From Tropicibacter sp. R16_0 (lineage in GTDB: Bacteria; Pseudomonadota; Alphaproteobacteria; Rhodobacterales; Rhodobacteraceae): a stretch of 64,000 nt of DNA. The position numbers were made by a program, and so were the translations under genes. The notes under the pieces were generated by a model, which was given only the letters and a program-made list of their open reading frames with translations, made no database searches and was not told the DNA's origin. Positions 8,135 through 17,602 of the stretch are shown here, piece by piece (positions within the stretch are counted from its first letter, which is position 1; every line of letters begins with the position of its first letter). The DNA lies in contig NZ_JAGHRE010000003.1 in NCBI RefSeq assembly GCF_017743935.1, positions 186,001 to 250,000 of the forward strand, given 5' to 3'.

Positions 8135-9061
8135 TCATGGGGTATTCTGCGCAAACGGCAAGGGAAAGTCATACCGGGGCAGTGCAAACAAACGTGACCA
8201 ACGCGCCGCCGGCTGCTCCGGCAGGGCCTCCTGCAAGGCGGCCAGCGACAGTGACCGGTCCGCGCACAGCAGACGATCATAAAGGTTGAACACACCGGGT
8301 CGCATATAGCTGGACCAATGGCAGATGCGTCTGTCCGGGGCCTCGATCGACACACCGAGAGAGGCCAGCGCGTTCAGGCTGCGGCCGCAATCCAATTGAA
8401 GCGTTACCGCGTTTGATGCCGCAATGCCGCGGCCGATGGCGCAATCGCGAGGGGCGGAGGGTGCGATGATCCGCTCAAACAGGAAATCAAACAGATCGTT
8501 TTCTCGTGCGGTCACGTTGATGAATTCCGCCGAGGTGCCGGCTCGAGTGGACAACGCATCAAGGGCACGCGCCCGATAGGCGGCGCCGGTCAGGGAAATG
8601 ATCCGCGCAAGCTGCCCCGGTTCCAGGTGATGCAAGGCTTCCAGCGCCACTTCAATCCCAAGAGAGTGGCCGATGAAATGAACGGGACGGTTGGGGTTCG
8701 TTTGTTTCAGGCGGCAAATGACTTGGGCCAGCGCCTGGCCCGCCTGCAAAGCGCGCCGCCGAGCCGACCAAAGGGTGCCATGCGCGTCCCATCCGAATGC
8801 AACGGACAGGCGGTCCGGACGGTCAAGGCCAAGCGCGCGCGGCCAACTCTTGACCCTTTTGAGTTGCGCCTTGGGGGCCATTGAAAGCACCAGGTCATGA
8901 GGGCAGTCGACGGGATCATGGGTGCGATAGGAATAGCCATGGGTCATGATGACAACCGGCCCGGGTAAGTCGCGCGTTTGCCGGATCACACTGTCAACCG
9001 ACTGCGGACTGTCATGTAACGTCGGTTGCGTTCCTTGCGCGTTGATCCGAAGTATCGTCAT
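8135..9061 (-). CDS. Alpha/beta-hydrolase fold protein (DUF900-like)
   Basis: 308 aa. The nucleophile elbow is GHSLG in PVHFIGHSLGIEVALEAL; the strand before it, PGPVVIMTHGYSYRTHDP, supplies the oxyanion loop. The general layout, with a long insertion after the first strand and late His in RRICHWSSY, resembles DUF900-type hydrolases. No signal peptide is apparent, so it is probably cytosolic. Substrate unknown. The gene ends 48 bp from the GST gene on the same strand and may be co-transcribed with it. Confidence 0.8.
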   Translation of the reverse strand: MTILRINAQGTQPTLHDSPQSVDSVIRQTRDLPGPVVIMTHGYSYRTHDPVDCPHDLVLSMAPKAQLKRVKSWPRALGLDRPDRLSVAFGWDAHGTLWSARRRALQAGQALAQVICRLKQTNPNRPVHFIGHSLGIEVALEALHHLEPGQLARIISLTGAAYRARALDALSTRAGTSAEFINVTARENDLFDFLFERIIAPSAPRDCAIGRGIAASNAVTLQLDCGRSLNALASLGVSIEAPDRRICHWSSYMRPGVFNLYDRLLCADRSLSLAALQEALPEQPAARWSRLFALPRYDFPLPFAQNTP

Positions 9062-9552
9062 CCAGCTGCCCCAATCCAGATGTGTACGGGCTCCTTGGCA
9101 TGACGCTATGACGGTTGAGTGAAGCCTCGGTTACAGCTCCGTGACGGTCGGTGTTGCCAGGAACAATGGCGCGCGACTGTTGCAGAGTTGATGCGGTCAG
9201 GAGCTGGACGCGGGCGATTTCAGCGAACTTGCTGATCCTCGATTCCGGGCTGGCCGCGGCACCGACCAGATGTGCAGGTCATAGCGGGTGCGAGGCCCAT
9301 CAGCACCCGATACTCGTGTCTTAGTTGTGCGTTTTTGTTTTCCTTGGGCTCTGCACAATGGAACCCGGACCCAGCCAGACGTGCCGCTGGCAAGTTTTGT
9401 TTTGTGAATCCGGTTTTATGTAATAGGTGTGATGCACAATTTTTGAATATTTTCCTGCGTCATTTTTTCTGTGTGTATCCCTTGCCACGGCAATATTCTG
9501 AAAGGTAGGGGGATTTTTTGCAGCAAAATGCGCGACATAGCTGGAGCTGCCA
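9062..9552. other. 491-bp spacer before the RTX gene
   Basis: No convincing gene. The last 150 bp are clearly more AT-rich (around 9395-9530) than surrounding DNA and presumably hold the RTX promoter. A GGAG at 9541-9544 precedes the ATG at 9553. I could not name a regulator site. Confidence 0.5.
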
Positions 9553-12500
9553 ATGTCCATTGCATTTCAAATCTCACTTGACGGATCCCAGGTTACCACG
9601 CCGGTTACAACAACCGCCAACGGTATCGGGTTCGGGATCTACGACACCGTAAATGATACGTTTTCTTACACTGTCCGCATCAGTCAGCTGGATTTTGGAA
9701 ACCTCTTTGACAGCGGCGTGGCGGAAACAGCAAATACCAGCGACGACGTGACGACCGCTCATATTCATCAGGGGGTGACAGGCGTCAGTGGCGGTGTGGC
9801 GTTTGCCTTCCTCAACGATGGCGACCTTACTCAGACACACAATGCAGATGGCTCGCGAACGATCAGCGGCATCTGGGACACCACGGATACGCCGTCGATC
9901 AACCCGACATATTCCACGATCTTTGGCAATTCGACCCCAGGCAGTGACACCGGCTTGTATTTCAATTTCCACACGACGGGCAACGGGGGCGGAGAGATCC
10001 GCGGGCAAATCCTGGGGATGTCGGATGAAAACGCCAATACCGTCAATGGTACCATGGGTGATGACACGCTGTTTGGTCTTGGGGGCAATGACACGATCAG
10101 TGGCGACGCCGGAGAAGACTCGCTTTCGGGCGGCGATGGCAACGACTCTCTGACGGGCGGAGCAGACAGGGACACTCTGGACGGGGGCGCCGGTGATGAC
10201 ACCATGGCCGGAGGGGCCGACAACGACAATTACTTCGTGGACTCTGCCGGTGACACCGTCGTCGAAAACGCCGGTGAAGGCGCGTTTGATCAGGTCTGGT
10301 CATCGATCACTTACACCCTGGGCGACCACGTCGAATCTCTGGTTCTTGTGGGCGATACCTTTGAAGTAACTGATGTCAAAGACATCGACGGAACGGGAAA
10401 CGCCGCCGACAACTATGTGGGAGGGACCTATGGAGCAAACCGGCTGGAGGGTTTGGGTGGAAACGACACTCTGGCGGGAGCAAATGGTGACGACACGCTT
10501 GACGGCGGAGAGGGTAATGATTCTCTGACCGGTGGTTTGGGGAACGATATTCTGATTGGCGGCGATGGCACAGATACCGCAAGGTTTGTCGTCAACAGTT
10601 CCGATGTTTCCGTGGCAATGGGGACAGACGCTTTGATAATAACGTCTGGCCGTGGCGTGGACACCGTCATGGATGACATCGAAAATGTAGAGTTCGCTGA
10701 TCAGACACTCAGCTATGCGCAAGTCATGGCGATGGTGCCGCCGCCAGTGGAACGGGTCTATCAGTTTGCGCTGAATGGCGCGCAGGCCAATGGTGGAGCT
10801 GGGACAGGAAGTTCGGCAACGGGTACAGGATACGGGATTTTTGACCCCACCTCGGGGAATCTGACCTACAGTTTGACGGTCTCGGGCCTGGATTTTGGCT
10901 CCAGGCTGCCGGGGTTCAACAATCGCGAGACTGCGGACACTGCGGATGATGTGACCGCCGCCCATATCCACACCGGTGCGCGTGGCACAAACGGCGGCGT
11001 AGCGTTCAATTTCCTGAGCGACAACGATCTGACGGCCACGTTGAACCAGGATGGATCCTGGACAATGTCCGGTATCTGGGACAGCAGCGAAGGGATTGAT
11101 CCCTTTGCGACGGCGCTGGGCTCCACGATGCCCGGCACCGACATGCCCCTGTATTTCAACATTCACACCACGACAAATCCCGGAGGTGAGATCCGGGGGC
11201 AGTTCGTGTCGTCAGCAGATGAAACGGGCAACTTGATCGTGGGGACGCCGGGCAACGATACCCTGCCTGGGCGCGATGGCAATGACACGATCGCCGGCGG
11301 CGAAGGAAACGACAGCTTGCTGGGTGCCGATGGCGAAGACTCGCTGCTTGGTGATGGCGGCGTGGACACGCTGGATGGTGGTGAAGGAAACGATATCCTG
11401 CGCGGCGGTAACGACAGGGACGTTCTGTTCGGCGACAGTGGCGATGACACGCTGTTTGGTGAAGCCGGTAACGACTTCCTGGATGGCGGTTCCGGAGTTG
11501 ACCGGATGATAGGCGGGCTCGGCGATGACGATTACACCGTCGACAATGCGGCGGATGTTATCGTTGAGCAGGCCGGTGAAGGCACGGACACCGTCTCGCA
11601 ACTCAGCGAGACTTACACGCTGGGACAGAATCTTGAACAGATTGTTCTAAACGGATTCAGCAGCCACACGGCGACCGGGAACGACCTGGACAACTTTATC
11701 TTCGGAGATCGCTCCACAAACACAAACGTTGCCAAGACACTGCGTGGCTTGGGTGGCAATGATACGATTGTAGCGGGTGAAGCAAACGACAGGCTCGAAG
11801 GCGGGGACGGCGACGATCGCCTTGATGGGGGCCTTGGTGCGGATACGCTGATCGGTGGGGCCGGCAATGACGTGTATGTCCTCAACGAGGCCGGAGATGT
11901 CATTCAGGAAGGTGGCAGCCAAGGTGACAATGACCGGGTGGTCGCCAGCTTCGACATCAACATGAAGGATGTGCAGTTTTTTGCGATCGAAGGGCTTGAA
12001 CTGGCGGGGACTGCCAACCTGGATGTCAGGGGCAACACTGGCGACAATGAGATCTTTGGCAACAGCGGTAACAACACTATCTTCGGTGACGATGGTGACG
12101 ATACTATCTCCGGTGGGGAAGGTGCTGATGTGCTCTGGGGGGGCGACGGTGACGATGACCTGCGTGTCTCGTCAAACCCCACGACCGAAGCATTTACCGA
12201 AAGTATCAATGGCGGCAGAGGCAACGATACGATGCTGGGAGCAGCCGGCAATGACTTTCTGTACGGCGAATTGGGCAACGACAGTATGAGGGCCGGTTCG
12301 GGCAATGATGAATTGTACGGACAAGGTGATGATGACACGCTCTTTGGCGAGGACGGCAATGACACGCTTTTTGGCAATGACGGGAATGACAGCCTGTTCG
12401 GAGGAGCGGACCTCGATTCGTTGTCGGGCGGTGCAGGGAACGACAATCTCGATGGTGGTGATGGGGATGATCGGCTTGAAGGGGGCGGCGGCGACGACAC

Positions 12501-13839
12501 GCTGATAGGTCAAAGTGGCACCGACACAGCAGTCTTTATGGTATCGGCCTCCAGTGTTTCGGTGGCTGGAGACTCGAGTTCTCTGACCCTTACATCCGCC
12601 GAGGGTGTCGATGTCGTTTTCAACGATGTCGAGAATTTTGACTTTAGGGGCCAAGTGCTGACCTATGCAGAGGTCATGGCTTTGATCATCCCGACCTTCG
12701 ACGGCACCAGTGACTCTAATCTGCTCGAAGGCACTGCAGCTGCCGAACAGTTCAACGGCTTGGGCGGAAATGACTGGATCAGACCCGGCGAAGGCAATGA
12801 CACGGTTGACGGCGGCGATGGCAACGACATGGTCGATTTCCTGGGCCAGCCAGAGGTGCCGGGCAGAACCAACATGGACTTCATGCTTGATCTTGATCTG
12901 AGTGCCGGTCGTGCCAGCCTGTTCAATGGTGACGTCAATACGTTGACCAACATCGAAAGGGCGACAGGCACGATATTTGCCGACGTCATGAAGGGGGACG
13001 CAAACGACAACCATCTGCGGGGGCAGGGCGACTATGACTGGTTCCTGGCCACCGAAGGCAATGACACCCTAGAAGGCGGCAACGGCAAGGACATGGTCAG
13101 CTTCATTGGATGGGGCGGCAACGCAACACCCGTGACCACGGACATTTTCAATATCAGCTCAATTGATTTCAATGGCGTCCGTGTGGATATGAGCGATCCC
13201 TCGAACAACACGAACCTCGCCGCGGGGCAGACCTTTATCAGCATTGAGCGTGTTACCGGGTCGTCTTACCAGGACATTTTCTTCGGCGACGGAAACGAAA
13301 ATGATTTCCGGGGTTTGGGCGGTTATGACTTCTTTGTCGGTTCTGCCGGTGGACGCGAGCGTTACTTCGGGGGGGCTGGCATCGACACCGTGTCTTATTT
13401 CCAATCGACGTCGGGTGTAACTGCCTCGATCCGGAACGGCCCAGTGATTGACGGAGAGCAGGCCGGATACGGCACCCGAGGCGATGCCGCGCGCGATCTG
13501 TATTTCTCGATCGAGAATTTCATCGGCTCCAATCACGATGACAGCCTTACCGGAAACAACTTGGTCAACCAGTTGAATGGCCTCGCCGGGGATGACTTCA
13601 TCTTTGGGTATGGTGGCAACGACCGGATGAAGGGCGGTGCTGGTAATGACACGATCAACGGGGGCGCAGGATCGGATTTTGCGATCTTCTCTGGCAACCG
13701 TTCGGATTACACAATCACCAGAACCTCTTCGACCGAAGTGACGGTGGATGGTCTGGATGGCACGGACAGCCTGATAAACGTTCAGTACTTTGTGTTCGAC
13801 GACACAACATCGAATATCTGGGAGTTCTCGATCGTGTAA
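9553..13839 (+). CDS. Large RTX (calcium-binding repeat) secreted protein with two CHRD domains
   Basis: 1428 aa, acidic, with no signal peptide. Domain order: CHRD domain 1 (about residues 4-155), RTX nonapeptides (168-230 and 296-341), CHRD domain 2 (about 402-551), then RTX clusters near 560-650, 730-771, 830-871, 885-986, 1066-1092 and 1330-1372, the repeats following GGxGxDxLx. Each CHRD has the AHIH and GGEIRGQ signatures. Between clusters are longer beta-rich linkers. RTX repeats bind Ca2+ and fold after type I secretion; the uncleaved C-terminal signal is typical. No ABC transporter, MFP or TolC gene lies nearby, so export relies on a distant T1SS. Surface adhesin, biofilm matrix or S-layer-like roles are plausible; no catalytic domain is seen. 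Confidence 0.93.
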   Translation: MSIAFQISLDGSQVTTPVTTTANGIGFGIYDTVNDTFSYTVRISQLDFGNLFDSGVAETANTSDDVTTAHIHQGVTGVSGGVAFAFLNDGDLTQTHNADGSRTISGIWDTTDTPSINPTYSTIFGNSTPGSDTGLYFNFHTTGNGGGEIRGQILGMSDENANTVNGTMGDDTLFGLGGNDTISGDAGEDSLSGGDGNDSLTGGADRDTLDGGAGDDTMAGGADNDNYFVDSAGDTVVENAGEGAFDQVWSSITYTLGDHVESLVLVGDTFEVTDVKDIDGTGNAADNYVGGTYGANRLEGLGGNDTLAGANGDDTLDGGEGNDSLTGGLGNDILIGGDGTDTARFVVNSSDVSVAMGTDALIITSGRGVDTVMDDIENVEFADQTLSYAQVMAMVPPPVERVYQFALNGAQANGGAGTGSSATGTGYGIFDPTSGNLTYSLTVSGLDFGSRLPGFNNRETADTADDVTAAHIHTGARGTNGGVAFNFLSDNDLTATLNQDGSWTMSGIWDSSEGIDPFATALGSTMPGTDMPLYFNIHTTTNPGGEIRGQFVSSADETGNLIVGTPGNDTLPGRDGNDTIAGGEGNDSLLGADGEDSLLGDGGVDTLDGGEGNDILRGGNDRDVLFGDSGDDTLFGEAGNDFLDGGSGVDRMIGGLGDDDYTVDNAADVIVEQAGEGTDTVSQLSETYTLGQNLEQIVLNGFSSHTATGNDLDNFIFGDRSTNTNVAKTLRGLGGNDTIVAGEANDRLEGGDGDDRLDGGLGADTLIGGAGNDVYVLNEAGDVIQEGGSQGDNDRVVASFDINMKDVQFFAIEGLELAGTANLDVRGNTGDNEIFGNSGNNTIFGDDGDDTISGGEGADVLWGGDGDDDLRVSSNPTTEAFTESINGGRGNDTMLGAAGNDFLYGELGNDSMRAGSGNDELYGQGDDDTLFGEDGNDTLFGNDGNDSLFGGADLDSLSGGAGNDNLDGGDGDDRLEGGGGDDTLIGQSGTDTAVFMVSASSVSVAGDSSSLTLTSAEGVDVVFNDVENFDFRGQVLTYAEVMALIIPTFDGTSDSNLLEGTAAAEQFNGLGGNDWIRPGEGNDTVDGGDGNDMVDFLGQPEVPGRTNMDFMLDLDLSAGRASLFNGDVNTLTNIERATGTIFADVMKGDANDNHLRGQGDYDWFLATEGNDTLEGGNGKDMVSFIGWGGNATPVTTDIFNISSIDFNGVRVDMSDPSNNTNLAAGQTFISIERVTGSSYQDIFFGDGNENDFRGLGGYDFFVGSAGGRERYFGGAGIDTVSYFQSTSGVTASIRNGPVIDGEQAGYGTRGDAARDLYFSIENFIGSNHDDSLTGNNLVNQLNGLAGDDFIFGYGGNDRMKGGAGNDTINGGAGSDFAIFSGNRSDYTITRTSSTEVTVDGLDGTDSLINVQYFVFDDTTSNIWEFSIV

Positions 13840-13903
13840 GCGGCGCACCAAGGGGCCGCGAACAAAGATCGGCTCCAAGGCCCCGGGGGGGCAAGCGCGT
13901 GAT

Positions 13904-13926
13904 CACCCCCAGTTCGTGTGGGGGTG
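13904..13926 (+). terminator. Possible terminator hairpin after the RTX gene
   Basis: A perfect 7-bp stem CACCCCC/GGGGGTG with a 9-nt loop, 65 bp after the stop. It lacks a T tract, so it is only a weak candidate. Confidence 0.4.
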
Positions 13927-14283
13927 CTCGGGCCACTAAACTGTTATCCAAGTGTTAGAGCCTTCGTTGCCGCGGCGTGCTTCGGAACTTGATCAAGCTC
14001 GAGGCTCAAGGGCCTCTCTTCTGCGTTTTGGGGCCCATGCTACAAACCGGGTCGCTGGGGTGGCCTATAAAATGTCTGGATTGGACCAACACTTCCCCCT
14101 TGCGTTTTGCAATGATCTGAGCCTTATACGCACTGCGACCTCCTGAACGTGTTCGCGAGATTGTACGTCCGATGGAACGCTGCCAAATCAGCCGCAGTCC
14201 AAAGGGCACACTGTCCGAGAAAAACGTTGGGAAACGCGAGACTAACTTAGGTCGGATGCGTGAGGGGAATGATTGGCTGTGAG

Positions 14284-14299
14284 AATGGGAATTCCCATT
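14284..14299. promoter_or_regulatory. 16-bp perfect palindrome upstream of the metZ leader
   Basis: AATGGGAATTCCCATT is self-complementary over 16 bp and lies 34 bp before the riboswitch, near the expected promoter. It may be an operator; the binding protein is unknown. Confidence 0.45.
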
Positions 14300-14332
14300 T
14301 GAGTCAATGATCTACCTAAGCGACCAGCCTTA

Positions 14333-14388
14333 CCACGTGGTGATTTGATACCGGATTGCGGGCCACGCTAAACAACACCGCTAAAAGG
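14333..14388 (+). ncRNA. SAM-II (SAM_alpha) riboswitch
   Basis: The leader carries the SAM-II signature: CGTGG (14336-14340) pairs with CCACG (14363-14367), enclosing TGATTTGATACCGGATTGC. A downstream A-rich strand and CGCTAAAAGG follow, with CCGC (14378-14381) able to form the pseudoknot with GCGG (14358-14361). SAM-II aptamers sit upstream of methionine genes in alphaproteobacteria and switch expression off when S-adenosylmethionine is high. The next gene is metZ, as expected. Confidence 0.87.
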
Positions 14389-14396
14389 TCAGGATG

Positions 14397-14437
14397 AAAG
14401 CCCCCTTTCGCTTGACCGCGTAGGGGTTTTTTTATTT
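14397..14437 (+). terminator. Terminator between riboswitch and metZ
   Basis: AAAGCCCC and GGGGTTTT can pair (one G-T) around a loop of about 18 nt, followed by a T-rich tail. It lies just after the aptamer and may be the expression platform. Confidence 0.6.
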
Positions 14438-14475
14438 TGGGCTTTCCGCCGGGAAGCATGGAAAGGAACGAAGAC

Positions 14476-15666
14476 ATGAGCGACAACTGGAACAAACGCA
14501 CCCAGGCCGTTCACGGCGGCACGCGCCGCAGCCAGTACAACGAGGTCAGCGAAGCGATTTTTCTGACCCAGGGGTTTGTGTACGAAAACGCCGAGGCCGC
14601 CGAGGCACGGTTTATCGAATGCGGCGAGGATGAGTTCATCTATGCCCGCTACGGCAACCCCACCGTGTCCATGTTCGAACAACGCATTGCGGCGCTGGAA
14701 GGCGGCGAAGACGCTTTTGCAACCGCCTCGGGCATGGCGGCGGTCAACGGTGCGCTGACCTCGATGCTCAAGGCGGGTGATCACGTGGTTTCGGCCAAGG
14801 CGCTCTTTGGGTCCTGCCTGTACATCCTGGAAAACATCCTGACCCGCTATGGGGTTGAGGTGACATTTGTCGACGGCACCAACCTTGCAGAATGGGAGGC
14901 GGCGATCCGCCCAGACACCAAAGCGGTGTTCTTCGAATCCATGTCGAACCCCACGCTTGAAGTGATCGATATCGAGGCCGTGGCGAAACTGGCCCATGCG
15001 GTCGGGGCAACCGTGATTGTCGACAACGTCTTTTCGACCCCGGTGTTTTCATGTGCGATCGAGCAGGGGGCCGATGTGGTGGTCTATTCGGCGACCAAGC
15101 ACATCGACGGCCAGGGCCGCGCGCTGGGCGGGGTGATCATCGGCACCAAGGAATTCATCCGCGGCACGGTCGAGCCCTATCTCAAGCACACCGGCGGGGC
15201 GCTCAGCCCGTTCAACGCCTGGATCATGCTCAAGGGGATCGAAACCATGGCGTTGCGCGTGAATGCCCAGGCGGCGACTGCGCAGAAGATCGCCGAGGCG
15301 CTCGAAGGGCATGCGGTGCTGGAGCGCACCCTCTATCCCGGCCTGGCGACTCATGCGCAAAACGCTCTGGTGCAGCGCCAGTTGGGCGGCAAGGGCGGCA
15401 CGGTTCTGTCGCTGGACATCAAGGGCGGCAAAGAGGCGGCCTTTGCCTTTCTCAATGCGCTGACCATCCCGGTGATCTCGAACAATCTGGGCGACGCAAA
15501 GTCCATCGTGACCCACCCGGCGACCACGACGCATCAACGCCTGAGCGAAGAACAGCGCGATGAGCTGGGCATCACTGCCGGTCTGATCCGCTTTTCGGTT
15601 GGTCTCGAGGATGCGGACGACCTGCTGGCAGATGTCAAACAGGCCCTGGACAGCGTAGCAGGGTAA
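14476..15666 (+). CDS. metZ: O-succinylhomoserine sulfhydrylase
   Basis: 396 aa Cys/Met-metabolism PLP enzyme. The ATG at 14476 is preceded by GAAAGGA. Hallmarks: YARYGNPT near the PLP-phosphate site, GMAAVNGAL, and the Schiff-base lysine K208 in YSATKHIDGQGR. The FSVGLED motif lies near the C-terminus. It converts O-succinylhomoserine and sulfide to homocysteine in the cytosol. The upstream SAM-II riboswitch supports a methionine role rather than cystathionine lyase. No metX/metA is adjacent. Confidence 0.95.
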   Translation: MSDNWNKRTQAVHGGTRRSQYNEVSEAIFLTQGFVYENAEAAEARFIECGEDEFIYARYGNPTVSMFEQRIAALEGGEDAFATASGMAAVNGALTSMLKAGDHVVSAKALFGSCLYILENILTRYGVEVTFVDGTNLAEWEAAIRPDTKAVFFESMSNPTLEVIDIEAVAKLAHAVGATVIVDNVFSTPVFSCAIEQGADVVVYSATKHIDGQGRALGGVIIGTKEFIRGTVEPYLKHTGGALSPFNAWIMLKGIETMALRVNAQAATAQKIAEALEGHAVLERTLYPGLATHAQNALVQRQLGGKGGTVLSLDIKGGKEAAFAFLNALTIPVISNNLGDAKSIVTHPATTTHQRLSEEQRDELGITAGLIRFSVGLEDADDLLADVKQALDSVAG

Positions 15667-15683
15667 GGCTGCGTATCTCGGGT

Positions 15684-15909
15684 GGCTCCCGCGCCCGCGC
15701 CAACCTGACTTCGTCAGCTTAGCGACCGGCCTTGGGCGTGGCGCCGGGCGATGCCCGGCGCGGGCGCTTGTGGCGCTTCTCACACCAAGAGTGACCACGT
15801 ACCATTTCAGGCTGTGAGGGCTCCTCAAGGTGCAACCGCCGCGCGTCAGCGCGGCGCTAGGCCCAACGGGAGGAGGGCATCTTTGATGCCTGATCGACGG
15901 GCGGGAGCC
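15684..15909 (+). repeat. Composite hairpin repeat, copy R2
   Basis: Arm A' (15684-15736; starts GGCTCCCGCGCCCG, includes ACCTGACTTCGTCAG and ends CGGCCTTGGGC), then a variable part with a CGCCGGGC/GCCCGGCG hairpin and a CCGCGCGTCAGCGCGG hairpin, then arm B (15861-15909; GCCCAACGGGAGGAG...CGGGCGGGAGCC). It fills the gap between convergent metZ and the L,D-transpeptidase-like gene. Confidence 0.8.
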
Positions 15910-15937
15910 TTCCCTTTACCTGTCACCGACGGTCCAA

Positions 15938-16921
15938 TTACTTGCAGATCGGCAACTCCAGCGGGGGCCGCTTCGGCAGCGATTGGCGCCATTGGTTGAT
16001 GACGGGTTGCAGAGTGCGTTTCGGCCAGAACTTCGGCATGCCGATGGCTTTCAGGCAGGCCGCGTTCCAGTAGAGCCCGGCACCGACCACTGACTTGCCT
16101 CTCTGTACCGCTTTGGCCACGGCATTGATGTCCTTGCCTTCGGGATAAATATACAGCGTGGTCGGATTGTCCTCGGTCAGCGCCAGGATGTCGCGCGATT
16201 CCGCAGGCGACCAGGTCGTACACCCGTTGCTGCGCCCTCCTGTGTAATTCACCAACCGGCCATAGGGGACATAGCCGTCCTTGTCTGCATGCGGACTTTG
16301 CGGGTTTTTGTATCGGCACTGCCATTTCAGAAACACCGCCGGATGCCCGCCGATCGCACGTTCGCGGGCGTTCGACGTCTCGCCCTCACCATCAAACAGC
16401 AGGAATGTGCGATAGAAGGGTTTCCGCTGGCCGGACTGTGTGTAGTAGCCCTTGAACGAGGTCCGAGATTCCGCCGTCACATAGTTCCCGCCCATCGTCA
16501 GCTTGGAGCCTTCGGCGTTGCTGAAGTTTCTGGCGCATTGCCGCCCGTTGGAGAAATTCGCCTTTTGAAGCTTGCGCCCGTTGCCATAGCCCGAGGATAC
16601 CGAACGGAACGTCCGATTGCCTTCGCAGATCACATAGAACCGCTGCCCAGGCCGCCCATTGACCGTGCTGGGGCGGGTGGCATCCTTGGCCAGATAGCAG
16701 GGGTTGCTCACTGCTCCCTGCCGTCGCTTTTCGTAATACAGCGCCCGTGCTCGGGTCAGAACCACGGGGGCGATCTGCCCCTCGCCGGTGCCCACATGTT
16801 TGCGCAGCCAGTTCGGAATTTCCGACGTCTGCGCGGACAATTGCGTGGAAAGAAAACCCGCCATCGGGATCAGGATCGTTGCTGCAATGGCGAGACGACG
16901 TGAATGCGACAACACTGACAC
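15938..16921 (-). CDS. L,D-transpeptidase-like protein (catalytic domain 2 family)
   Basis: 327 aa. The N-terminal segment (residues 8-31, ending LSAQ) is a signal peptide. The C-terminal half has an ERAIGGH strand and the GRSNGCTTW motif, with C234 as the likely nucleophile, resembling the PF13645-type L,D-transpeptidase catalytic domain, where His plus SxGC carry out cross-link or lipoprotein-attachment chemistry on peptidoglycan. It would act in the periplasm. The central region with several Cys (NPCYL, VICEGN, RQCARN) may form disulfides. No PG-binding domain. Assignment rests on the motif context, so the exact reaction is open. Confidence 0.75.
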   Translation of the reverse strand: MSVLSHSRRLAIAATILIPMAGFLSTQLSAQTSEIPNWLRKHVGTGEGQIAPVVLTRARALYYEKRRQGAVSNPCYLAKDATRPSTVNGRPGQRFYVICEGNRTFRSVSSGYGNGRKLQKANFSNGRQCARNFSNAEGSKLTMGGNYVTAESRTSFKGYYTQSGQRKPFYRTFLLFDGEGETSNARERAIGGHPAVFLKWQCRYKNPQSPHADKDGYVPYGRLVNYTGGRSNGCTTWSPAESRDILALTEDNPTTLYIYPEGKDINAVAKAVQRGKSVVGAGLYWNAACLKAIGMPKFWPKRTLQPVINQWRQSLPKRPPLELPICK

Positions 16922-17169
16922 ATCTCCTGCTTGATCTACCTCTGCTGAAGTGTAGCACAGATTGCGAAATCCGTTTGCGGAAAAGGCGGAGTTGGCAGCA
17001 ATCAGCCCAAGGCGGACTTTTGTTTGGCGTCAAGTGACCGATGGTTCAGCAGACATTGAGGCTTCTCGCTCAAAGGAAGCCAGAAACCGCTGTGCACCCC
17101 AAATGGACGCTGGAAAACCCAAATCGCCAGATTCCTTGATGAGGAGGGGCGCTTACTCTTTGACGACGC

Positions 17170-17316
17170 TCAGCGTCCTCCTTGGCCCATCACCGCATTG
17201 CGGTTTGCTTTGTGTCTTTGGTAATCCTGATAGGCCTGCGTGCCAGGTTCAGGGACGCAAGCCGAAACACCAACGAAAACCAAAAGAAGAAGTAGGCAAG
17301 TTATTCGTGCGGACAT
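17170..17316 (-). CDS. Tiny lipoprotein (48 aa) with HKANRN motif
   Basis: Start at the internal ATG at 17316 (MSARITCLLLLLVFVGVSAC). It has a typical lipoprotein signal with lipobox VSAC and a mature part of about 29 residues ending QRHKANRNAVMGQGGR. The longer in-frame start (17382) would put the signal peptide internally. The C-terminus closely resembles that of another tiny lipoprotein at 61375-61512 (YHKANRNSYMFQGR), suggesting a small family. Function unknown. It is likely outer-membrane anchored and transcribed alone. Confidence 0.7.
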   Translation of the reverse strand: MSARITCLLLLLVFVGVSACVPEPGTQAYQDYQRHKANRNAVMGQGGR

Positions 17317-17602
17317 TTTTTGCTCTGTTCGAAATTCACTCCAGCAAAGGATAGACCGGTCGACGGAAATGTCACCGAGCAACAGAGCAACTTGATGCGG
17401 AAGTCAGCGACGCATTGGGAGCGGGCTTGGACATTAGCTTTCGGCTCAAAGGAGACGCGCACCAGATGGACGCATGATCTATGCCATTTGAAGTGAAAGC
17501 GCGGATACCTAGTTTGATCATCTGCGTTTCATCGAAAGCCATGTTATCGTGGCGTGCAGCCCCAAACCACGGACACTCGAACCACGGACTCAAGGCCAAA
17601 CG

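Larger units (their letters stand above)
13840..14330. other. About 490-bp intergenic region with hairpin and palindrome
   Basis: No convincing ORF. A CACCCCC/GGGGGTG hairpin (13904-13926) and the palindrome at 14284 are listed separately. GGGGCC (13852) and GGCCCC (13880) could also pair. Otherwise unremarkable. Confidence 0.5.

Noticed and set aside
9062-9552. Short ORFs in the RTX upstream spacer
   Set aside because: No codon bias, signal or ribosome-binding support; AT-rich promoter-like DNA.
10097-12500. Tandem short repeats in the RTX gene considered as DNA repeats or CRISPR
   Set aside because: They are the in-frame GGxGxDxLx protein repeats with variable codons, not conserved DNA units with spacers.
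13840-14330. tRNA or other structural RNA in the long metZ upstream gap
   Set aside because: No cloverleaf, T-loop consensus or CCA found; only the hairpin and palindrome reported.
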